Shown here one piece after another: positions 58,859-64,000 of a stretch of DNA of 64,000 nt. The notes beneath the pieces are model-generated. The model was not told the origin of the DNA. It worked only from the letters and a program-made list of their open reading frames with translations, and did not search any database. Each line of letters opens with the position of its first letter. Position 1 is the first letter of the stretch. This stretch comes from Streptomyces sp. CB02009. GTDB taxonomy: Bacteria; Actinomycetota; Actinomycetes; Streptomycetales; Streptomycetaceae. Where the stretch lies: the NCBI RefSeq assembly GCF_001905825.1, contig NZ_LIVV01000001.1, forward strand, positions 855,582 to 919,581, read 5' to 3'. The translations under genes were made by a program, and so were the position numbers.

Positions 58859-58878
58859 CCGGCTGACCGGCTGACCGT
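58847..58878. repeat. Four 8-bp tandem repeats at the ATP-grasp stop codon
   Basis: CTGACCGG is repeated four times (the last ends T) across the stop codon of the ATP-grasp gene. Each unit contains TGA, so stop codons occur in all three frames. Confidence 0.7.
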
Positions 58879-58923
58879 CAGACCGACCGGTGCCACCTTT
58901 CAGGCCCCAAGGAGCCGCCGCCC

Positions 58924-59949
58924 GTGAGCAAGCCCTCTGATCAGCCGTCACTGCGCTGGGACGACAACGCGATCGTCACCCTCGACCAGCGCGCGCTGCC
59001 CCACGAGCGGCGGCTCCTGCGCCTGAACACCGTGGACGACGTCATCACCGCCATCACGACCCTCGCAGTACGGGGTGCCCCGTCCATCGGTCTCGCGGGC
59101 GCCCTGGGCGTCGCGCTCTCGGCCTACGCCCACTGCTCGCTGGGCGCCACCGGCGACGGCCAGGAGGCCGTGCGCGCCGACGCGCAGCGGATCTCCGCAG
59201 CCCGCCCGACAGCCGTCAACCTTGCCTGGGCCGTCGACCGGGCTCTCGCAAAGCTCGGTGATGGTCCGGACGCGGTCCTGGCCGAAGCCACCGCCATGAT
59301 CGACGAGGACCTGGCGGTCAACCGGCAGATGGTCGCGCACGCCGTCCAGGCCGTACGGGACCGCTGCCCGCAGCGGTCCCTACGCCTCCTGACCCACTGC
59401 AACACCGGCCGGCTAGCGACCGCCGCCGTGGGTACCGCCCTCGGCACGATCCTCGCGCTCGCCGACTCCGGAAGAGTCACCGAGGTCCTCGTGAACGAGA
59501 CCCGGCCGCTCCTGCAAGGGGCCAGGCTGACGGCCTGGGAACTGGCCGAAGCCGGTGTGCCGCACCGCGTGTGCGTCGACAGCGCGGCCGCGGCGGCCAT
59601 GAGTCAGGGGCTCGTCGACTGCGTGATCGTCGGGGCCGACCGCATCACCGCGCGCGGGGACGTGGCCAACAAGATCGGCACCTACGCGCTGGCGATCGCC
59701 GCCGCCCACCACGGCATCCCGTTCATCGTCGTCGCCCCCGAATCGTCCTGGGACAGGTCGCTCACCGACGGCCAGGACATCGTCATCGAGGAACGCGCCG
59801 ATGACGAGGTGACCGCGTACGGCGGGATCCGCACCACTCCGCTCGGCACCCGCGCGTACAACCCCGCCTTCGACGTCACCCCCGCCTCTCTGATCACCGC
59901 CGTCGTCTCCGAGCACGGTGTCCACCACGCATCCCAGGTGAGCGCATGA
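58924..59949 (+). CDS. mtnA: 5-methylthioribose-1-phosphate isomerase
   Basis: A 341-residue MtnA of methionine salvage, converting MTR-1-P to methylthioribulose-1-P. Marks: AVRGAPSIGLAGALGVAL, the catalytic Cys in LLTHCNTGRLATAAVGTALG, NETRPLLQGARLTAWEL and the catalytic Asp in IVGADRITARGDVANKIGTY. The GTG start follows AAGGAG. It is the first of five overlapping mtn genes after the ATP-grasp gene. Confidence 0.93.
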   Translation: MSKPSDQPSLRWDDNAIVTLDQRALPHERRLLRLNTVDDVITAITTLAVRGAPSIGLAGALGVALSAYAHCSLGATGDGQEAVRADAQRISAARPTAVNLAWAVDRALAKLGDGPDAVLAEATAMIDEDLAVNRQMVAHAVQAVRDRCPQRSLRLLTHCNTGRLATAAVGTALGTILALADSGRVTEVLVNETRPLLQGARLTAWELAEAGVPHRVCVDSAAAAAMSQGLVDCVIVGADRITARGDVANKIGTYALAIAAAHHGIPFIVVAPESSWDRSLTDGQDIVIEERADDEVTAYGGIRTTPLGTRAYNPAFDVTPASLITAVVSEHGVHHASQVSA

Positions 59950-60638
59950 GCTACGCGCCGTCCACCGCCGCCGGCAAGCAGACCGCCCAGCAGCTGGCCG
60001 ACATCTCCCGCACCCTGTACGAGCGCGGATGGATGCCGGGCACGTCCGGCAACATCTCCATGCGGCTGCCCGACGAACCCGCCCGCGCGCTGATCACGGC
60101 GAGCGGTCGGGACAAGGGCGAGCTGACCGCCCGGGACGTCGTCGAGGTCGCCGCCCGCACAGGCCAGGCGTCCCACTCCGGCCAGGACCGCCCCTCGGCG
60201 GAGACCTCCATCCACGCGGCGGTCTACCGCGCCACCGGAGCCCGCGCCGTCATCCACGTTCACTCCCCGTACGCCACCGTCGTCGCCCACCGTGCCGCTG
60301 CCCGGGACGCTGTCTCCTCGGTGCGGATGGAGCGCTTCGAGCTGCTCAAGGGCCTGGGGCTGAAGGATCCGGCCTTCGCGGACCTGCCGGTCTTCCCCAA
60401 CTGGCCCCAGGTCGAACGGATCGCCGACGACGTGGCTGCCCGTCTCACGGCGAACCCTGACGGCATGCCCGGGCTCCTCCTGGCGGACCACGGCATCACG
60501 GCGTGGGGCGACTCGCTGAGCCAGGCCAAGAACCGACTCGAGTGCCTCGAATCGCTCTGCCAACTGCTCGTGCTCTCCCACGCCGAGCTGCATGTCTCCC
60601 GTGCCGTGCAGGCACCCGACCACAGGACCGAGCCATGA
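59946..60638 (+). CDS. mtnB: Methylthioribulose-1-phosphate dehydratase
   Basis: A 230-residue class II aldolase-fold zinc enzyme. It has GWMPGTSGNISMRL, TASGRDKGEL, SAETSIHAAVYRATGARAVIHVHSPYATVV (two zinc His) and LLADHGITAWG (third His). It overlaps mtnA as ATGA. It removes water from methylthioribulose-1-P to form the diketone phosphate. Confidence 0.92.
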   Translation: MSYAPSTAAGKQTAQQLADISRTLYERGWMPGTSGNISMRLPDEPARALITASGRDKGELTARDVVEVAARTGQASHSGQDRPSAETSIHAAVYRATGARAVIHVHSPYATVVAHRAAARDAVSSVRMERFELLKGLGLKDPAFADLPVFPNWPQVERIADDVAARLTANPDGMPGLLLADHGITAWGDSLSQAKNRLECLESLCQLLVLSHAELHVSRAVQAPDHRTEP

Positions 60639-61210
60639 CACTGCTGCAGATCATGCCGGACGACGCACCGGACACCGTCCTGCTTCGCACCCGCGACGAG
60701 GGCGCCATCGCGCAGGCCCTGCGCGAACGGTCGGTCTCCTTCAGACGCTGGCCGCAGCGCGCAGAGGTGACGCCGCAGACGTCCTCCGAGGAACTGCTCG
60801 ACGCCTATCGGGCAGAGGTCGACGAGCTGTGCGCCGACCAGGGGCTGCGCCTCGTCGACGTCGCCCGCCTCCACCCCGAGGAGGGAACGGAGTGGCAGGA
60901 GCGTGCCGCCAAGGCACGCTCGACGTTCCTCGACGAGCACCGGCACGCCGAGGACGAGGTCCGGTTCTTCGCCCACGGCACCGGCTGCTTCTACCTGCAC
61001 CTCGACGACCGCGTGTACGCCGTCGTGTGCGAGGCAGGTGACCTGCTGTCGGTCCCGGCCGGCACCCGGCACTGGTTCGACATGGGTCCGGTACCCGACT
61101 TCTGCGCCATCCGGTTCTTCGAGAAGGAGGACGGCTGGGTGGGCGACTTCACCCAGGAGCCCATCGCCGAAGGCTTCCCCCGCCTCGACGCGCTCCTGCG
61201 GGAAGACTGA
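60635..61210 (+). CDS. mtnD: Acireductone dioxygenase
   Basis: A 191-residue cupin. Metal ligands are in EHRHAEDEVRFFAHGTGCFYLH (HxH and Glu) and SVPAGTRHWFDMG (third His). The ATG overlaps the mtnB stop as ATGA. Fe-type activity yields the methionine precursor ketomethylthiobutyrate; Ni-type activity would give methylthiopropionate. Confidence 0.92.
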   Translation: MTLLQIMPDDAPDTVLLRTRDEGAIAQALRERSVSFRRWPQRAEVTPQTSSEELLDAYRAEVDELCADQGLRLVDVARLHPEEGTEWQERAAKARSTFLDEHRHAEDEVRFFAHGTGCFYLHLDDRVYAVVCEAGDLLSVPAGTRHWFDMGPVPDFCAIRFFEKEDGWVGDFTQEPIAEGFPRLDALLRED

Positions 61211-61992
61211 TGCCGGGCAGCGGACAGGCCCGAGCTCCCGAAAACGGACCGCGGGCTGTCGTCCTCGACATCGAGGGAACCACCGGCTCCCTCAGTCACG
61301 TACGTGACGTCCTCTTCCCCTACGCGCGTGAGCGGCTCGCCACCTGGCTCGCCGCTCACCGCGGCACCGCCCCCTGGCAGCAGATACTCGACGCGGTCAC
61401 CGCCCACACCGGGGAGGCCCAGGACGAGGCGAGCGCTCTGGCGCTCCTGGAGCAGTGGGCCGATGCCGATGTGAAGGCGGCGCCGCTGAAGACGCTGCAG
61501 GGACTGATCTGGTCCGGCGGGTACGCGGCGGGCGAGTTGCACGGTCACGTGTACCCGGACGTGCCGCCGGCACTCGAGTGCTGGCAGACACAGGGCACGG
61601 GCCGCTTCATCTACTCCTCGGGATCCGTGGCCGCCCAGCGGGACTGGTTCGGCCACACCGCCCACGGTGACCTGCGCCCCCTGCTCGACGGCTACTTCGA
61701 CCTGACGACGACCGGCCCCAAGGCGGACGCCGACTCCTACCGCGCGATCGCGGCGGAGCTTGGGCACGCACCCGCCGAGCTTCTGTTCGTCAGCGACGTC
61801 GGTGCCGAGCTCGACGCCGCGGCCGAGGCCGGCTGGCAGACGGTGGCCGTGCGCCGCCCTGAGGACGATCGCGAGGCCGTGCCCGGCCACAAGGCTGTCG
61901 CCTCACTCACCCCCCTCATTTCCCGACCCGGCCCGGGCAGCTCCACTGCCCCGGTCGACACGCACACGCAGGAGGACCCGAGCGATGAGTGA
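61210..61992 (+). CDS. mtnC: Enolase-phosphatase E1
   Basis: A 260-residue HAD phosphatase. Motif I is VVLDIEGTTGSLSHVRDVLFPYARERL; motif II is FIYSSGSVAAQRDWF; motif III/IV is TGPKADADSYRAIAAELG with LFVSDVGAELDAAAEAGWQ. It makes acireductone from the diketone phosphate in two steps. The start overlaps the mtnD stop by one base (TGATG). Confidence 0.92.
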   Translation: MPGSGQARAPENGPRAVVLDIEGTTGSLSHVRDVLFPYARERLATWLAAHRGTAPWQQILDAVTAHTGEAQDEASALALLEQWADADVKAAPLKTLQGLIWSGGYAAGELHGHVYPDVPPALECWQTQGTGRFIYSSGSVAAQRDWFGHTAHGDLRPLLDGYFDLTTTGPKADADSYRAIAAELGHAPAELLFVSDVGAELDAAAEAGWQTVAVRRPEDDREAVPGHKAVASLTPLISRPGPGSSTAPVDTHTQEDPSDE

Positions 61993-62806
61993 TCCGTCCG
62001 ACTCGGCGCCGAAGGCCGACATCGCGGTCATCGGCGGCAGCGGCTTCTACGAACTTCTGGAATCGGTACAGCGCGTCGAGGTCACCACCCCGTACGGCGC
62101 ACCCTCCGACGCGGTGTCCGTCGGCACCGTGGGCGACCGCAGAGTGGCCTTCCTGCCCCGGCACGGCAGCCACCACGAACTGCCCCCGCACCGCATCAAC
62201 TACCGTGCCAACATGTGGGCCCTGCGCTCGCTGGGGGTACGGCAGGTCCTCGCGCCCTGCGCCGTCGGCTCGCTGCGCGCTTCCCTCGGCCCCGGAAGCG
62301 TCGTCCTCCCCGACCAGCTCGTCGACCGGACCGCCGGGCGCGTACAGACGTACTACGAGCACGGCGCCACCCACGTGTCGTTCGCCGACCCGTACTGCGC
62401 GTCGGGCCGCGCGGCCGTGCTCAAGGCCGCGGGGGAGGCGGGCGCCGACGTCCACGACGGGGGAGTGATGGTGGTCGTCGAAGGCCCCCGGTTCTCCACC
62501 CGGGCAGAGTCCCAGTGGTACGCCTCGGCCGGCTGGTCCCTGATCAACATGACCGGGCACCCCGAAGCCGTGCTCGCCCGTGAACTCGCCCTCTGCTACA
62601 CCTCCATAGCCCTGGTCACCGACTACGACGCGGGTGTGGAGCACGGCGAAGGCGTCTCGCAGGACGAGGTGTTCCGCGTGTTCGCGGCGAACGTGGAACG
62701 ACTGAAGGGCCTGGTCCTGAAGACCGTCGACGCCCTGGAGCGCGAGAGGGAATGCGCGTGCGCGACGGCGCTGGACGGGATGGACCTGCCGTTCGAGCTC
62801 CCCTGA
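61985..62806 (+). CDS. mtnP: 5'-methylthioadenosine phosphorylase
   Basis: A 273-residue purine-nucleoside-phosphorylase-family enzyme. Marks are AVIGGSGFYELL, FLPRHGSHHELPPHRINYRANMWAL, EGPRFSTRAESQWY, NMTGHPEAVLARELALCYTSIALVTDYDAG. It splits MTA into adenine and MTR-1-P, the substrate of MtnA. The ATG at 61985 overlaps mtnC by 8 bp. With mtnABDC it completes recycling except for the final aminotransferase, which must be encoded elsewhere. Confidence 0.93.
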   Translation: MSDPSDSAPKADIAVIGGSGFYELLESVQRVEVTTPYGAPSDAVSVGTVGDRRVAFLPRHGSHHELPPHRINYRANMWALRSLGVRQVLAPCAVGSLRASLGPGSVVLPDQLVDRTAGRVQTYYEHGATHVSFADPYCASGRAAVLKAAGEAGADVHDGGVMVVVEGPRFSTRAESQWYASAGWSLINMTGHPEAVLARELALCYTSIALVTDYDAGVEHGEGVSQDEVFRVFAANVERLKGLVLKTVDALERERECACATALDGMDLPFELP

Positions 62807-62849
62807 CACAGTGGTCGGTACGGGCCAGGTCCCTACCGAGACATGCAGG

Positions 62850-62881
62850 CTGATGCCGGTCACCGCGGTGACCGGCATCAG
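62850..62881. terminator. 32-bp perfect palindrome between convergent mtnP and arsN1
   Basis: Two exact 16-nt arms beginning CTGATGCCGGTCACCG meet without a loop. The palindrome ends one base before the arsN1 stop codon and should terminate both operons. Confidence 0.8.
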
Positions 62882-63394
62882 TCATTCGACCACCGGGCTA
62901 CGGCGCTCCACCAGCAGAACGTCGCGCCAGACGCCGTGGTGGCGGGCCACGCGCTCCCGCCGGCCCAGCACGCGGAACCCCGCGGACTCGTGCAGGGCCA
63001 GGCTCGCCGCGTTCTCGGGGAAGATGCCGGCCTGGATCGTCCAGATGCCCGCCTTCTCCGTGGAGCCGATCAACGCCTCCAGCAGCGTGCGCCCCACACC
63101 GACTCCTCGGACCGCGGGGCTGACGTACACAGAGTGCTCGACGACCCCTGCGTATGCGGGACGAGCCGAGACGCGGGACACCGCCGTCCAGCCGACCACC
63201 CGCCGTCGCGGGTCGAGTGCCACGAGCCGGTGGGCCGGCAGCTTGGAGGTGTCGAAGGCGCTCCACGGCGGTGCGACCGTCTCGAACGTGGCGTTTCCCT
63301 CGTCGATGCCCTGCTGGTAGATCGCCATCACGGCGGGCGCATGGTCGTCGGTCATGGGGGCGAGAGCGATTGCGGTGCGTGGGCGTGTGGCCAT
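62882..63394 (-). CDS. arsN1: ArsN1-like GNAT acetyltransferase (arsinothricin/phosphinothricin type)
   Basis: A 170-residue GNAT with the PAT/ArsN1 pattern: APAVMAIYQQGIDEGNATFETVAPPW, VVGWTAVSRVSARPAYAGVVEHSVYVSPAVRGVGVGRTLLEALI (the acetyl-CoA loop), GIWTIQAGIFPENAASLALHESAGFRVLGRRERV. ArsN1 acetylates the amino group of arsinothricin, and PAT that of phosphinothricin. The ATG follows AAAGGAG. Beside an arsL-arsM operon it reads as self-protection, though other amino-acid-like substrates are possible. Confidence 0.83.
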   Translation of the reverse strand: MATRPRTAIALAPMTDDHAPAVMAIYQQGIDEGNATFETVAPPWSAFDTSKLPAHRLVALDPRRRVVGWTAVSRVSARPAYAGVVEHSVYVSPAVRGVGVGRTLLEALIGSTEKAGIWTIQAGIFPENAASLALHESAGFRVLGRRERVARHHGVWRDVLLVERRSPVVE

Positions 63395-63511
63395 GCTCGG
63401 CTCCTTTCCGAGTGCGCTCCTGGAAGGTGCGCATGAGCGGGTACGGCGACGCTCCTGTGGCGGCGTCGACCGCCACAGGAGCGTGGGTGGGGGGTGAGGT
63501 GGAGTTCCAGG

Positions 63512-64000
63512 TCAGAGAATCGCCAGGGAGACCAGACCGATGCCCACGCTGCCGAGCAGGCCCACGCCGAGGTAGAACACGAAGACCTTCGCCTTCACGA
63601 CGCTCTTGACGGCCACCATCGCCGGGATCGTGGTGATGGCACCGCCGAGGAGGAAGGTGACACCCGCGGCAGCGACCATGCCCTGGTCCAGGAGGCCCTC
63701 GACGACCGGGATCGCGCCGACGCCGTTGAGGTAGAGAGGGACGCTGATGAGCCCGGCGACCAGGACGGACAGAACGCCGTCCGTGCCCAGGATGCCCGAC
63801 ACGACGTCGGTGGGAACGTAGCGGACGATCAGGGCTTCGAGGACGATGGCGAGCAGCAGCCACTTGCCCAGGATCAGGGAGTCGCTGACGATCTCCTTGA
63901 GGATCTCGCCGGCGCGCAGGTTCTTGATGTCACGCCGGACGAGCACACGCCACGGAGTCCCGTCGTCATCCTCGTCGTTCCGTGCGGCGGTGGAGCAGCC
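63512..64000 (-). CDS. ArsP/ArsQ-type permease, 5' part beyond window
   Basis: The C-terminal ~162 residues of a membrane permease; the frame stays open to the window end, so the true start lies beyond 64000. It holds four to five helices: SLILGKWLLLAIVLEALIV, GVLSVLVAGLISVPLYLNGVGAIPVVEGLL, GMVAAAGVTFLLGGAITTIPAMVAVKSV, KVFVFYLGVGLLGSVGIGLVSLAIL. The SVPLYLNGVGAIPV and ITTIPAM segments fit the DUF318/ArsP permease family that exports trivalent organoarsenicals. A hydrophilic acidic loop (NDEDDDG) lies near the window edge. Confidence 0.78.
   Translation of the reverse strand, partial: GCSTAARNDEDDDGTPWRVLVRRDIKNLRAGEILKEIVSDSLILGKWLLLAIVLEALIVRYVPTDVVSGILGTDGVLSVLVAGLISVPLYLNGVGAIPVVEGLLDQGMVAAAGVTFLLGGAITTIPAMVAVKSVVKAKVFVFYLGVGLLGSVGIGLVSLAIL

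Noticed and set aside
46752..62806. Phosphonate-like arsenic route (PEP mutase, phosphonopyruvate decarboxylase) as proposed for the other Streptomyces arseno-organic cluster.
   Set aside because: No PEP mutase, decarboxylase or polyketide gene is present in the window, so the ArsL-type route fits better.
1..64000. CRISPR arrays, tRNA or rRNA genes, integrases, transposases or insertion sequences.
   Set aside because: None was recognised: no regularly spaced repeats, no tRNA-like cloverleaf I could confirm by eye, and no transposase or integrase motif in any frame.

Overview
The window is high-GC actinobacterial DNA and almost certainly comes from a Streptomyces chromosome. The evidence is very strong GC bias at third codon positions, frequent GTG starts, GTGA/ATGA gene overlaps, Tat- and lipoprotein-type signal peptides, and Streptomyces-style families (DUF6296, DUF6766, SpoIIE phosphatases, TrmB/LuxR regulators). 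It is accessory-type sequence with many single-copy stress genes, several gene remnants and one large arsenic island.

Region 1 (1-6.2 kb): the tail of a FUSC membrane exporter, then a complete leftward ssuDCAB-type operon for sulfonate-sulfur uptake and desulfonation. Region 2 (6.7-12.5 kb): a broken subtilisin fragment, a TrmB/LuxR regulator, a large secreted M4 metallopeptidase and a DUF2071 protein. Region 3 (12.6-31.2 kb): a stress and aldehyde-detoxification neighbourhood with an ABM monooxygenase, an HbpS/GlcG protein, a PfpI-like protein, three Zn alcohol/formaldehyde dehydrogenases, a large KatE catalase, a CBS-domain protein, a PHP hydrolase, an SDR, a flavodoxin-fold reductase, a type IB topoisomerase and a second FUSC protein. 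Remnants of SDR, flavodoxin, VOC, STAS, SpoIIE and ADH genes are scattered among them. Region 4 (31.9-36.8 kb): a transaldolase with a fused C-terminal domain, a transketolase and an isochorismatase-family hydrolase. Region 5 (37-42.1 kb): membrane and stress proteins (DUF1622, CorA, PAP2, YihY, DUF6766, a 27-residue membrane peptide, a lipoprotein, hemerythrin). Region 6 (42.4-45.9 kb): a leftward Pst-type phosphate ABC transporter with PstC and PstA fused into one chain.

Region 7 (46.6-64 kb) is the main discovery: an arsenic island combining resistance with what looks like an organoarsenical biosynthetic pathway. The first rightward operon encodes an ArsL-like radical SAM enzyme (CX3CX2C plus a C-terminal RCCVKC), a FemAB/GNAT-like transferase, a CobW-type GTPase and an ArsM methyltransferase. 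A resistance core (arsR, arsT/trxB, arsC, arsR, acr3, arsO, two more arsR and a decayed arsC) follows. A second rightward operon encodes an ATP-grasp ligase and then a complete tightly overlapped MTA-salvage set (mtnA, mtnB, mtnD, mtnC, mtnP). A convergent ArsN1-like acetyltransferase and the end of an ArsP/ArsQ-type permease close the window.

The two operons begin with the same ~86-bp promoter/operator block carrying an imperfect palindrome around a TTGACA -35 box, so they are probably one regulon. ArsL enzymes are known to transfer the 3-amino-3-carboxypropyl group of SAM to arsenite, which releases MTA. A dedicated MTA-recycling operon under the same promoter fits that chemistry closely. 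My inference is that this is an extended arsinothricin-type gene cluster: ArsL makes the As-C bond, ArsM methylates, the ATP-grasp and/or FemAB-like enzymes may add amino acids (as in the phosphorus analogue bialaphos), Mtn enzymes recycle the MTA, and ArsN1 plus the permease give self-protection and export. The adjacent Pst system could supply arsenate, but that is only positional evidence.
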